The notes: generated by a model not told the origin, from the sequence alone. Shown: positions 39,190 through 50,833, counted from the first letter of the stretch. The stretch: 64,000 bases of DNA from Bugulina stolonifera (GCA_935421135.1 OW285187.1:6696001-6760000), one strand, 5' to 3'. Numbers and translations: made by a program.

Positions 39190-39345
39190 ATATGTGATGT
39201 TTTTTATGCAAGGAATTTGTTTTTTGAGCGGTCAGAGACTTTTTACAAATCCATGAAAATATCTGCTCAAGAGACAAATTCCTTGCTAAAAATTATCATA
39301 AAATATACAGGAGAGCCAAATGCCTTAACACCCGATATATAGCAA
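39190..39345. repeat. Fragment of the 6233-6497 foldback family
   Basis: GCAAGGAATTTGTTTTTTGAG, GTCAGAGAC and CAAATCCATGAAAAT match one arm of the palindrome at 6233-6497; the other half is shortened. No coding function is implied. Confidence 0.65.
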
Positions 39346-39379
39346 GGTAGCCGTAATACTAGTGATGCCTTGTGTGCAG

Positions 39380-39700
39380 ACGTCAGATGGATGTGTAAGC
39401 TTGTGAATGTGATCCACTTCTTGGATGCTCGGCTTTGATCATTGCTAGCTTTCAAAAATGAGCTGGCTAAGGCATTAAAAGAGTTTCTCACAGCTTTTAT
39501 AGTTCTCAGGCTAGCGGCCACCCATCTACTGGCGAATGTTGCGCCAATCTCAATAATCTCCTCATTAAAACTAGATGTCACATTTTGCAGCTCTCTTTGG
39601 TTTTCTGCTGGCGTTAAATTATTATTATAGTAAAGCTCTTGTGTACACTTGTAGTTACATGTATGTGGAAGGGACCGAGAATGGTCTAGCAGCCCTCCAC
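39380..39700 (-). pseudogene. Probable hAT/ZNF862-type transposase fragment
   Basis: The minus-strand frame contains FASRWVAASLRTIKAVRNSF followed by NALASSF. This resembles the RWL-...-AVK-...-L segment of hAT transposases and the domesticated KIAA1586/ZNF862 group. It covers only part of the domain and is isolated, so it is a fossil. Assignment is from motif memory only. Confidence 0.45.
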
Positions 39701-40239
39701 TTTGCATGCATTTAGTGATACGTGAGATTGACTAGCACAAGCTACTTGTTGCCTATTATCATGACCCATAGGCCCGAGTGTTCCTCCTTGTGTTTATAAC
39801 CTCATGGTACGACCTTATGCTAGTTGCTCTGGCTTTCGGTTCCGTGAGGAACCTGGGCTAAGAGATTCCTAGTTAAAAGCACCACGGAGTTGTATATAAG
39901 TATATAGAAGTGTCTTCATTGCAATCCAAGGAACAACTACATGTAACTACTACAGCAAATAGCTTTCATTTATACATATAGTAGTAAAACTCACTTCCCC
40001 TCCCTTACAGTGGGAGGGGGGGGGTGACCAGGGTCCGGTCCTATACAAAATTATGGATAATCATGGATGCTCAAATACCGTAATACATTGTACTAGCTGA
40101 GGGAAAAATGCAATAAATGTGGCTACATTGTAAACTTTAATTATGTAACATAACTGTCTATCGGTCCTTACAATATGCATAGTCCGACAAAGTGCCTGGA
40201 AGGGCGACTAGGACATAACAGCTGTGGAATCATGAATCA

Positions 40240-40393
40240 TGGGGCTTTTATGGCATTTGGAATAGGAGTTGTCTACTGTTTCTTACATTCAGTCATCACA
40301 AGAAAAATGTGTCCCATGTACAACAGTAGAAGTATTTGGTTGATACGACTAGCCATCTCCTTCCTCGGACTCATATCACTAATATGTAGTAAG
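40240..40393 (+). pseudogene. Orphan copy of DRAM exon 4
   Basis: The 154 bp here are identical, base for base, to 35704-35857 in DRAM-A (exon 4 from its 30th base plus the donor GTAAG). Left of it there is no acceptor match and right of it the sequence switches to the block shared with 52345. It has no partner exons, so it cannot make a DRAM protein by itself. Confidence 0.93.
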
Positions 40394-41761
40394 CCACCCT
40401 CCAACCCAACAGCATGGCAACCTATTCCACAATGAAACACACTGGTAGCTCATTCTGTGGAATAGCAGAATGACTGTACCTTGCATACGAGTCAGGTGGG
40501 GCATCACTATTCTTTGATTTACCTAAATTCTGTACCTTCTTGTGTAATGCTCATTGTAGGTCGATGAGTTTGTCTAAGAATAAGTTCATCATAGATTTTA
40601 TATTCTACTAGTAAATTGGCTCACAAGTTCAGGTAAGGCTGAGTAATGATATAATGATATGATGATATAATAATAACCAGCGTTCTGAAGTTGAAGTTTC
40701 ACACTTTTCACCTCCGCTGTAAATCTGTAGGCAACGAATAATTTGGCTAAATAAATGATTAAATGTACATATTATAATATTTATAATATGTGGATAATGG
40801 TGAATAAATATAAATGTAGGACTGTGCAGCGAACATTTACTAAGAATATACCAGATGAGATTTGGGGGTCATGTGATTAAATTTATTGGCATGATAAAGG
40901 CAAGACAAACTGCCATACTGCTTCAGCTGTGTCAACTTTTCCATTATTTTGTTAGGCTAATCACATATTACTTGTCTCCTCACCTACATTCAATTAGTAC
41001 AATTTAGCCTTAGTTCTCTACCATAGATTACACACCCCTAATATTATAGTGCATATCACTAAAAATCTAATAATCTAATAATATTTTCATCAGTTCACGC
41101 CTAATACTAATAGTGTGGTTGGTATATGTGCACATAGAGTCTTGCTCAAAATATAAAATAATACTGAAACATACACCATTACATGCATTTGGTTGGAAAT
41201 CACTATGTTTAGACCTTGTACTGTATGGATGATTTTCTGTGATTAACTCCAAAACAATATAGAATAATATAAGATGTGGAATACAACAAGATATAGTTGT
41301 TCCGCATATATCCTTGCTCCTTAGTACGCACTGATACAAGTTACTGGGTAGCATACGATCCACCTACACTCCACACGCTCCACACTGTTGTAGTTTAGTT
41401 TAACTTTTAGTGTTTCTGTTTTGTTGTTTTATTAGTTTTTATTTGGCTTTATATTTTCTAGTTTTTCTTTCATTTTCATGTTTTCCACTAGCTTATACAT
41501 TTGTATAATATGTAAGTGTAACGTCTATGTCGTTGTCCACTCTTGTCACTGTGTGACTATGTATCTACATGTATGTTGACAGTCTATACTGCTGTCTCTC
41601 CATGCCTCATTTTCACAGTCTACTCTAGGTATATGTCTATCTATCTCTCTACTGAGTCTACTCTACAGTGTAGGTCCTATCTACTCAGTCAGCCAATCAA
41701 TTTTAGTGAGGAGTTATATTCTCTCAAGTGCGCAAGAGTGGACAACTCTTAAATATACTAA
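40394..41761. other. Noncoding right part of duplication unit A
   Basis: Matches 52345-55340 once the LINE, hAT and GC-rich insertions of unit B are removed. Homology fades after about 41400. No gene seen. Confidence 0.6.
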
Positions 41762-41950
41762 TTGTCACTATTTGCATGCAACAATGTTGAGAAGACTCTG
41801 TCTGGCTTTGTATTAATGAAAGCATCAGGTGGGAAGTTCACTGAGGACCTAACACCTCTCTCAGACTCTTTACGAGCCATACCTGTTAGCACTGCAGAAT
41901 GTGAGAGAGATTTCAGCTGCATGAAGCAGCACAGACATGCTCAATGTTAG
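41762..41950 (+). pseudogene. hAT transposase C-terminal (dimerisation domain) remnant
   Basis: The frame reads LSDSLRAIPVSTAECERDFS then CMKQHR, the hallmark of the hAT C-terminal dimerisation region (IPVSTAECERxFS). Only about 60 residues remain, closed by a stop. It marks a former autonomous hAT element in a window full of hAT-type MITEs. Confidence 0.75.
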
Positions 41951-43088
41951 TAATTTGAGTCAGCTCATGTTTATAAGCATTGTGGGCCCTGAGTCGTGTG
42001 ATTTCAATCCTAAGCCTTACACTAAGTCCTGGCTAGCTAGTGGTAGACATGGAGCCTATGACACCCAATCAATAAAATGTCAGATGAAGGCTAACAATTA
42101 ACTATTCGTATTACAAACACTGTCATAAATATCTACAGTGACATTCCCACCCTGACTTACTCTCATGCTACTTCCTGCTTAGTACTTACTAGATGCACCA
42201 ATATTTTGCTATTTCCCTACATTTACTTCTTTTACTACTAATTATGTGACTCTTAACAACTATAATTATGTGACTCTATGTCAATCTATGTTATAGTATA
42301 GACTAATATTCTGTCATAGCCTTTGTTCTGATGTGTGCCTCATGTTACATTACATACATGTTTTTATTGTAATTCTTCAATTTTGTTTCATTATTTGGTT
42401 TCATCGTTTTACTATTATATTAGTATACAGCAAGAATAAATCTATCCAACTCTACTTCAATCTTTATCAACTAAGCTTGGCTTTCTGCTCTACAACCTGT
42501 AACAAAATGATCTTTTGGTTTATTACAAACTAGTTTCCATGATGTAAGGTATGTTATTAACATGACTAATAATAATAATTGGACCATGTTTTACCTTACG
42601 ATCTTGGACCATATTTTAACCTGAAGTGCTTGGATTTTGCACCATTTTGGTGTATAATTTTGATAAAGTTTCCAATTTTCGGGCGGAGCTCAGTGATTAT
42701 GTCTCCTACCCCGGAGACCCCCACCTCTTTTCTTAGACTTGACCACTGGTGCCATGGTTGGGGAATTCTCTGTGCGGAACTAACTATAATCCATGCTACT
42801 TGACCGCAGTGTAAACAAATTGGGTAGCTGATATGAGTATCACGTGCTTTTTTAGTTCCATCATGTGACAGATAAAAGATGTGCATGTAATTGCTATCTC
42901 TATATTATGCTGTAGTCACTGCTAAAGGATACCAGCTTGAAATAATGGTAATGATTGATACCTGATTTATTAAACTACTAATTTATATGTAACACATAAT
43001 ACTGTAAACAGTAATACATTCTATAGTATGTCTGCCTGGAATATGAAGTTTAATTTGGTATGTAGGTGAATTATATGCACTAAATTAC
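41951..43088. other. Spacer, then start of duplication unit B
   Basis: No gene recognised. Unit B homology to 32605 begins at about 42757. Confidence 0.5.
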
Positions 43089-43618
43089 ATATATTTTTTA
43101 AGTTTTGAGATTATGTAAATTATTTTTTTGGTTTTAGTTGATATTTCAGTAGCATGAGTGTGGAAATTGAGTTCTGTGTCAAGGGTGGCACCTAGTATAT
43201 TTATGGAGTGCCAGGACTCGATGTTGATGTCTTGATAGTGTATGTGGTAAAACTTTTTAACATTTCTATTAGAGAAAATGCAGAACTGTGTTTTAGTGAT
43301 GTTGAGTTGTAGTAGTTGGTTTTTATACCAGTTTGATGCCTTTTTTAGTAGGAGCTCAGAGTTGGCTAGGACTTTAGGAATATCACCTGCTTTGAAGAAT
43401 AATAAGGTATTGCCTGCATATGCGTAAGAGTTTTTAAATGTTAGCAGTATACCATTAATTGCTAAATTAAACAGAATAGGTCCTAAAATGGAGCCCTGTG
43501 GTACTCCACATGTTATAGGTAAGGATGTTAATCGGGATTCCCCCACTTTCATTGTTTGGTTTTGATTTTTAAGATACGACCTAAGTAGAGCTATGGTTGT
43601 GCAAGAGAATTGTAATTC
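43089..43618 (-). pseudogene. LINE reverse transcriptase fragment, inactive
   Basis: The frame contains CGVPQGSILGPILFN and later INILGATLDTELNFHTH, typical LINE RT blocks. The catalytic YADD is replaced by AYAGNT, so both aspartates are lost. The first 30 or so residues of the open frame (right of 43640) come from the neighbouring LTR-like element, not from the LINE. Confidence 0.85.
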
Positions 43619-43639
43619 TGTAATCTGTTTGAGGAGTAT

Positions 43640-44406
43640 TGTAACGGTTTTTGGTTTCTGGTACGGTCGTCCTAAGACGACTCCCGATCCCAAAGTGAAG
43701 AGCCTATGAGTGGTGCTAGGCCTTCGCATTACATGAAAGATTGAGCGGTCTCAGTAGTCAAAGTACTACCAGGGACGACCCATCTGGTCCCGAGTATTGC
43801 CTGGGTACTATACTTAGAAAGAGAGTGACCCGACCTAGTAGGCAGTTCGTGTTGCAAGGTCGAGGACCTTGACAACTAGAATGACCTATCTACAAAGTGA
43901 AAGTCTCCATATAATAAGCATAGATGTGCCTTTATTGAGATTCAAGCAAAGACTGAGACAACAAACGTAAAAACAATGCCCTTTATATAGTATAAGAACT
44001 TCCGCTCGGCGTAGTGTCGGGAAAAGACGACGTAGGATCGTCCGGAAGTTGCGCAACAACATGGCGGCCGGAAGCCCGACGGCCGACCCAAAATGGGTCG
44101 AGTTATACAAAAGTTGCTTATAATCATCCAATTCATGTACAAAATGAATATCAAGTGATTCTGAGAGGTCGGGCCTCTTTACATGGGTATAAAAGGCATA
44201 AAAGACTTAGTAATGTTATACACAAGTATGTAGGTGTAAACTGAATGGTTAGACATGCAATATAAGACAAGTATAAGTATACGAACAACTAAATGTAAGA
44301 GTACAAGTGTCAGATGAGTAGTGCTGTGGCAACTACTAGGCACCGAAGGTGCTATAAGGTCCATCAGGGTGGCTGGAGTCGTATACAAATGTCCTGAACC
44401 ATTACA
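43640..44406. mobile_element. LTR-like element, copy 1, 767 bp
   Basis: Starts TGTAACGG, ends CCATTACA, and is flanked by GTAT on both sides. No coding capacity. TG...CA ends with a 4-bp duplication fit a solo LTR, though a MITE cannot be excluded. Related copies: 45493-46471 and 49482-49739. Confidence 0.75.
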
Positions 44407-44422
44407 GTATTATTACTTTAGG

Positions 44423-44940
44423 CAGGGGGCAGATTTGGGGGTCTCGCCCTCTCTGCCATAATGGGACCCTTCATTTCCACTCCATACATGTAAATCTGTT
44501 GCACACACTGACTCTATGCTGATACAATAGGTACTCTGCTCAGTCTGCCGACAGTCAAATGATATGGGTGTGCATTTTAGAGTAGTTTGCATTTACTTAA
44601 ATGTTTGACAAAAGAGCCCCTGATTAAGCCTGACATAGTACATACCCATAGTCATAGATCACCCTACTGCAACATAATTATAAAATGATAATATAATTTA
44701 AAATATATTAAAATAAAATTATTTTATTTACATTTTAGGGCAGCAAAGCAAATATTCATGTAACAGAAACATGTGATTCAAAGTGTAAGCGTGCATAAAT
44801 TTAATTCATCTAGTGCAAAGTTCAACATTTGGCTTCGGTGGCCCGGGCGCTGCCCCGGACCCCGCCAGGGAGCCTAGACGGCCCCCTAGAACCCCCGGCC
44901 TGTTGGCAGAACCCTTCAAACTGAGCCAGATCCGCCCCTG
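44423..44940. mobile_element. hAT-type MITE, 518 bp
   Basis: Ends CAGGGGGCAGATTTGG and CCAGATCCGCCCCTG; flanks ACTTTAGG and ACTATGGG form an 8-bp duplication with two changes. Contains a GC-rich block near 44835-44900. Absent from the matching place upstream of DRAM-A. Confidence 0.78.
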
Positions 44941-45173
44941 ACTATGGGTTAATTTTAGTGCTTAGAGGGCATATAGTAGGCCTATTAGGCTGGGCCATTA
45001 ACTTATCACATTTGCGGGTTTGTGCTGTAGTGCTAAGATGTCAACTATTATTTAATGTACCTTGTAGCACCTAGTCTTAGTGCCACTGGCTCTAAATAGT
45101 CTTGGTATCGGGTGTTAGTGTAGAATATGCATGACTGTTACAGGAGGACGAGGAACACAACTCCTATGAGAAG

Positions 45174-48100
45174 ATGAGGTCTGCACTATGTTGGCTGCCA
45201 ATAGCACTCAATGTGCTTGCTATTGTATGCTTCGCTGTATCTTATGCCTTTTCAGTAGCCAGGAGAGATGTGAATCCATTCTGGCCTTATATAAGGTACA
45301 TGTAATATATATTTCAGTCAAACACAGGCAGGGTGAGATAATGTAGCCCTACAATGAATGAATTTACTGGTATTTGTCTATGACTCTGTAGAATATTTGG
45401 GTTACTAAGGCTATCTCCTGACTCAACTTCAAAGTGCAGTCGTTATCAGTGACACAGTCACTCCTTTTACCTGATGTATCCAGATACAACATCGTAATGT
45501 TTTTGTGGGTGTTCGTATGGTCAAGGGACGACCTACTTACACAAGTGAAGAGCCTATGAGTCAATGTTCGAAGTGGAACAAATGAGGTGGGTACACTGTG
45601 CATGTAACCTTACAGATTAGTATTGTATAGCTAAGAAATTAGTGAATTACTAATATGAAAGAGAATATGCTCTGGTGAGGTTCGAACTCAAGACCCTACG
45701 AGGTCTACAGTGACTGTATGGGGAAAACTAGCTATTAAAATGAGGGTACACGCCTGCTGGCCGTATAACTACCAAAATTGAGGTAGGTACACACCGTATA
45801 CTCTCATATAACCACACTTCGAACACTGCTATGAGTGGAGCTAGGCCTTCTGCATTACATGAAAGATCGACAGGTACTTGTAGTTATAAAGCTAACCAAG
45901 ACGACCCATGTGGTCCAGAGTCAATGCTTGTTGCTGTACTTGAGAAACAGTATGTTCAGTCCTAGTAGGCTGTTCGGGCATCAAGATCGAAGACCTTATC
46001 AGCTGGAACTAACCTGTACTACCAGAAAAGACTCTGTATAAGTAGTATAGAAGTGTTTTTATTGAGACCCAAGCATCAACTGAAACAATAACAGTAGAAA
46101 ACATTGGCTTTATATAGTATTCTAGCTTCCGGGAAAAAGGTTCCGGTAAAAGGCCGACGTAGCGTCGTCCGGAAATTGCACAACAAGATGGAGGCCAGAA
46201 GCCTGAGGCTGACCTTACATGAGTCGGCCATACAAAATATGCTTAAAAACATGCAAAACATGTGCAAAATTAATTATAGCACATTCTGAGACGTCGGCCC
46301 CAGTTACATAGGTATAAAAAGGGTATTTATGCTCAGTAATGCACATAACAGGCAAGTATAAGATATGTTTCTGCATAGGCTAGTCAACATACATAAATAA
46401 TACATGAATTGTTCATGACAATGCAATGCAGTACGAGTGGCTATGTCTATAATGCTACGCTGGCCACTACAATTATTATCTTTTCAATATTTTGATTTTG
46501 TACTTTTACCCTTATCGCATGCATATATCATAGCATGTGGCTGTATTTGCTTTTGGGGCCTATCTATATATACATTTGAATAGATTGTAAAATATCTTTT
46601 ATTGGGATATAATAAAAACTTGTGTTTCCCCTTACAGTGACACAGGGGGACAAGAACCTGAAAGCTGTGTATTTGGTCAACTTCTAAATTTTACGGCATT
46701 TCTTGGTATGTAGTTTATACTGTGTTCATGTAGTGTGCACCAAGTTTGTGTAGTATATACTGTTTTTATATGGTATATATACTGTGTTCGTGTAGTGTAT
46801 ACTGTGATTACTTAGTATATACTATACTATGTTCAGTGTAGTATATACTATGTTCAGTGTAGTATATACTATGTTCAGTGTAGTATATACTATGTTCAGT
46901 GTAGTATATACTATGTTCAGTGTAGTATATACTATGTTCAGTGTAGTATATACTATGTTCAGTGTAGTATATACTATGTTCAGTGTAGTATATACTATGT
47001 TCAGTGTAGTATATACCAGAGATGCCAGACTCAAGTTAAAGACTCTCACTCGAGTTAATTCAAGCAACATTTCATGGCTTATTATAAAGACTTGTAACTT
47101 GAATATACAGCTGTCAAAAACTTGTAACTTGAATTGTAATTAAATTATGGCTATGATCAAAGACTCTTAACTCACACATCATTATGTTGAAATATTCAAT
47201 AACTCGAGTTTTCATTGGGCAGCTGTGAATTGTAATGACCACAGTTATAACCACCAACCACAATCATAACACATTTTACACTAAAACTGTGATATTTTGC
47301 TTTGAAATTTGAATTTCTAACACCATTTCCTAACAAAAATTCACCATAACCTAAACAATAACTCCATAAAAAGACTCGAGTTAAACAAGAAAAGAATTGA
47401 ATTGAAACTTGCTTGTAGTTAACTTGGATAACTTGACAAAAACTTGAGTTTCTGGGGACATATAAATTTTTAACTCGTAACTTGAAAGTTTTAATCTGTC
47501 ACTGAAAGAATTGACTTGTAACTTGAAGAGTCACAACTAAGAGTTGGCCATGAAAACTTGAGTTTCCAAAATAAAACTTGCACACATCTCTGGTATATAC
47601 TATGTTCAGTGTAGTATATACTATGTTCAGTGTAGTATATATTGAGCGTTTTATCATGAATATCTGTCCTAAGCTATATAGCCTACAGCTATGCTATGAA
47701 GATGTAGCATGAATCTGTGTTTATGTATGTTATATTGTTTATGTAGCATACAATCATGATGTTAATGTGGTTAATATTACATTGTTCTCAGTTTGTTTGT
47801 ATATGCCGTGTAATAGCCCTGCACAGAAGTAGATTTATGACATATCTATATTTTATGCCATGTTATTAGCTAATTTTTCTATTTTTACGTTCGATCATTA
47901 ACAGCACTGGCAACCATGTATGTGAGATACAAGCTAGTTCAGGCTTTCAACGACTATGACAGAGGTTTGAGGATATTGAATAAGTCAGCTCTTGTCATGG
48001 GTATTCTCTCCAGTCTCGGAATTTCTCTAGTTGCTAATTTCCAGGTGAAACATACCTATGCCTGTCACACCTCTGTCTAAATATTTATAAAATTATATTA

Positions 48101-50833
48101 TACTACTTGTTATATATTCAGATAGGATGTAACAGAGTAGGAAATTCTAAGTGATCATAGTTTTGTCGCAAGTCACTTTCACCGAGTTGTCCTACTACTT
48201 CTTATAGATAAACTAAATAATCAGTTTAAACTGAACATAATGATTAAAAGTTAGAGGTTTTGGGAGTTACACTCTCACTATACTTTACATTGTAGGACTC
48301 TTATATGAGAATAGTGCACCTAGCTGGAGCTGGTATGGGATTTGGACTAGGAGTTGTCTACTGTTTCTTACATTCAGTCATCACAAGAAAAATGTGTCCC
48401 TTGTACAACAGTAGACGTATTTGGTGGATACGACTATCCATCTCTTTCCTCGGACTCATATCACTAATATTCAGTAAGTTAAATATCAGTACTGTATCAC
48501 TATCATCAAAACGTCTACATGCCAATGGTGGATCTAGGAATGGAGAGAGGGTGGTGCAAAATAGATGGCTGTGGTTTTTCTTAAGGTAAAACTTCACTTT
48601 CATGTGTGGAGTGCAGCCTCCCTTCCAGCTGGGGGTTTGGGGGGCACTATAAACCCTCAATGGAGTCCGGGGCAGCGCCCCGGCCGCCAAGCAAAATCCT
48701 GGCATCTGTGGGTCCAGTGTCTGTGGGTCAGTTTAGTTCATTCAGTTAAATGAGTTTGTGGCAAGTTGAATTACATGTAGATTGAATAGTTGTAACTAAC
48801 ATATAAATTGTTTTAAAGAAAAACTTAAATCATATAACAAAAAATGAAACGGTCTACGGTTAACGGTCTGCTATCCTCCAATCTGAGCTGGAATCGGAAA
48901 TTGGGGCGATTCATACATGTTGCAATGCTGCCAGTCAGGATCTCGGCTTCAGGTGGTGCTAGGACCTTGGGACCGGGTTCCCCTGCATTGCTGCCAGAGT
49001 GGGTCCCCAGCCTTAGGCCCTCGGACCCAGCCAATGGCGGGATGGGTACACAATCGACCCCACCCACCGAATAAGTGTTGGAACTCGGGCTATTGACTTG
49101 GAGTTGTCTTTTTGATGCAAGGGAGCGCAACTCTTTATGGAGTCATTGTAACATGCCTGTGCCACCAGAGGTCATGCACATGCATGACCACAGTACATGA
49201 ACACAAACCATCATTACATGCCAGCCGAGCAAAGCGAGGAACTAATGCAGTGAGACTTGCATTGCAGACTAAGCACGAAGTGCTTGTAATAATAAATAAC
49301 ATATTTATGCAATAAATTATATAATTATAATATAAGCAAAATGCATAAAAATATTTATCTTTTCATCTAAATAAAATAGATAAAAAGTTTCTTGGGATTA
49401 AAATGTGACAATGGTGCTCATTCAATTCCGACTTATAAATGGCTGGAATATTTACATGGCTCAAGTAAGATGATAACATATTGTGATGGTACAGGACATT
49501 TGTATACGACTCCAGCTACCCGGATAAAAACATATAGCACCTTAAGTGCCTAGTAGTTGTCACAGCGCTACTCAACTAACACTCGTATACTCATACTCAA
49601 CTGTCTCTGGTAGTTATTGGACTACTGAGACCGCTCAATCTTTCATGTAATGAGAAGGCCTAGCACCACTCATAGGCACTTCAGTTTTGGGTCGGTAGTC
49701 GTCCAAGGACGACCGCACGAAATACCAGAAACCATTACAATATCACGTTTTTGAACCCTTATACATTATAAAAAGAAATTTTTATGCTACATGTAGGTTG
49801 ACACACACATTTAAATAATTAGCAAAAATAATCGACAAAATAAATAAAAAATTCTTTTTTCTGAAATTACAAGTGGCGCAAATGCACCACTTGCGCCCCT
49901 GGATCCACCCCTGCATGCATACGTGTATGATTTACATGTGTTAGCATTATATAATATGGTAATCTGAAATAAAATCTTTATTATAAATTAATTCACAAGA
50001 AACACTTTCTAATTGCAAATACATGTATAGTGTATAATTATATATAAAGAAAACAAGTTATATTGCAGAGAGTTGAACATTCTCTGTTAGCCATACTTGT
50101 AAGATGGTACAACTCCCAATACATGTATTTCAAACATTACTCCTCTCAATTGTAATGAAGCCTAATGCCAGTTTGTTAACCTCTTTATTGTAGAACTTCA
50201 TATTATGTTATTCTGTATTCATTCTTTTAGCCGGTGTCTTTGCCCTTATTGCTAGTTCTGAAGTAGCAGATATGGGAGCTACATTCAATGACAAACGATG
50301 GAATGCTACCCAACCTGTAAGTCCATACTCATACACATACATTGTATGTACATGCATTTATTTTACTATTGTGCCACATTTGTACTACTATTGTGTTGCT
50401 GTGTATGATACTATAACATGTAATTTTGACCGCATTGAAATAATTTTATTTACATGTATGATATACCCATGCTAGTTTTGTAGCTAATTCAAATCTGTAG
50501 ATGTACATGGATCATTGGTGTTGTATCCGGTCATTCCATTGCCTAAATTAAGACACACTGTATGTACATGTATGTACATTACATCGTATGTACGTATATA
50601 AATATGGTACTATATTGTGGTCTGTTATTATCTAGGGGTATGATGAACATGTAGTCAGCACAGTCAGTGAATGGATGATTGGCGTGGCCTTCCTTTCCTT
50701 TTTTATCACTTATGTTAAAGACTTTCAAAAAATAACAATGAGAATTCTACCAGAGCTGCTGGTCTCACATCTAAACGAAACTCCGATAGTATTAAACTCT
50801 GGGCCCACAGAGCGAACAGGCTTGCTTGCTTAG
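45174..50833 (+). CDS. DRAM: DRAM-B: DRAM-family lysosomal membrane protein, 6 exons
   Basis: Tandem paralogue of DRAM-A. Exons: 45174-45295, 46638-46705, 47905-48044, 48296-48473, 50231-50316, 50636-50833; every exon has the same length and phase as in DRAM-A, giving 263 aa with no break. The SDTGG-EPESC block, [16 protein letters not shown], the NAT site in exon 5 and the ERTGLLA C-terminus are kept. Differences from DRAM-A cluster in the first half of exon 4 (MRIVHLAGAGMGFGLG against VITVHVIGAFMAFGIG), while exon 6 and the 3' UTR are almost identical. Its introns are much longer because of an LTR-like copy (intron 1), a minisatellite with a hAT insertion (intron 2) and a 1.4 kb composite insertion (intron 4). 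Nothing in the sequence shows it is silenced. Confidence 0.95.
45493..46471. mobile_element. LTR-like element, copy 2, in DRAM-B intron 1
   Basis: Starts CGTAATG (first base mutated) and ends CCACTACA. DRAM-A intron 1 has the empty site GATACAATATTATC. The element is 979 bp, of which 45561-45828 is a nested hAT-type MITE. Shares GAAGAGCCTATGAG, GCTAGGCCTTC and the GTCGTCCGGAA segment with copy 1. Confidence 0.75.
45561..45828. mobile_element. hAT-type MITE nested in LTR-like copy 2
   Basis: Perfect 8-bp duplication CTATGAGT (45553-45560 and 45829-45836). Ends CAATGTTCGAAGTG and CACTTCGAACACTG are inverted. It interrupts the sequence CCTATGAGTGG seen whole in copy 1. A B-box-like GAGTTCGAACCTC lies inside on the minus strand. 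Confidence 0.88.
46711..47016 (+). repeat. 21-bp minisatellite in DRAM-B intron 2
   Basis: About ten units of TATACTATGTTCAGTGTAGTA, degenerate at the left. The array resumes for two units at 47593-47641 after a MITE insertion. It is related to the 20-bp array of DRAM-A but has its own consensus, so each has been homogenised separately. Confidence 0.93.
47017..47592. mobile_element. hAT-type MITE inside the DRAM-B minisatellite
   Basis: Begins CAGAGATG, ends CATCTCTG, flanked by GTATATAC on both sides (47009-47016, 47593-47600). The interior is crowded with ACTTG/CAAGT and ACTCGAGT words. No coding frame. Confidence 0.85.
48843..49310 (+). repeat. GC-rich dispersed repeat, copy 1
   Basis: Much richer in GC than its surroundings. 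Shares with 54172-54821 the blocks ACGGTCTG, TCAGGATCTCGGCT, GGTGCTAGGACCTTGGGAC, CCTTAGGCCCTCGGACCC and the palindromic end AAGCACGAAGTGCTTGT. No protein or RNA class recognised. Confidence 0.75.
49482..49739. mobile_element. LTR-like element, copy 3, inverted and internally deleted
   Basis: Reverse complement of the two ends of copy 1 joined together: starts TGTGATGG, ends CCATTACA, flanked by ATAT on both sides. Only 258 bp. Confidence 0.75.

Larger units (their letters stand above)
32605..41400 (+). repeat. Segmental duplication unit A (contains DRAM-A)
   Basis: Homologous to about 42757-55340. Matching blocks: 32605-32945 with 42757-43088; 33215-37700 with 43618-51725 minus insertions; 40394-41400 with 52345-55340 minus insertions. 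The segment 37706-40393 has no partner in unit B. Boundaries read by eye. Confidence 0.8.
48524..49913. mobile_element. 1.4 kb composite insertion in DRAM-B intron 4
   Basis: Outer ends CAATGGTGGATCTAGG and CCTGGATCCACCCCTG are inverted; CATGC repeats at both junctions. DRAM-A has the unbroken site. Inside lie a GC-rich repeat (48843-49310) and LTR-like copy 3 (49482-49739), so it is a nested stack. The ends look hAT-like but a full 8-bp duplication is not preserved. Confidence 0.7.

Noticed and set aside
40175..40435. 86-residue open frame as a new gene
   Set aside because: Its core is the orphan DRAM exon 4; the ends are chance extensions into flanking sequence.
43640..43729. N-terminal part of the 214-residue RT-like frame as real protein
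   Set aside because: This part lies in the LTR-like element, so the joined frame is accidental.
46822..47143. Repetitive proteins (VYTMFS and TLNIVYT repeats) on both strands
   Set aside because: They are translations of the 21-bp minisatellite inside an intron.
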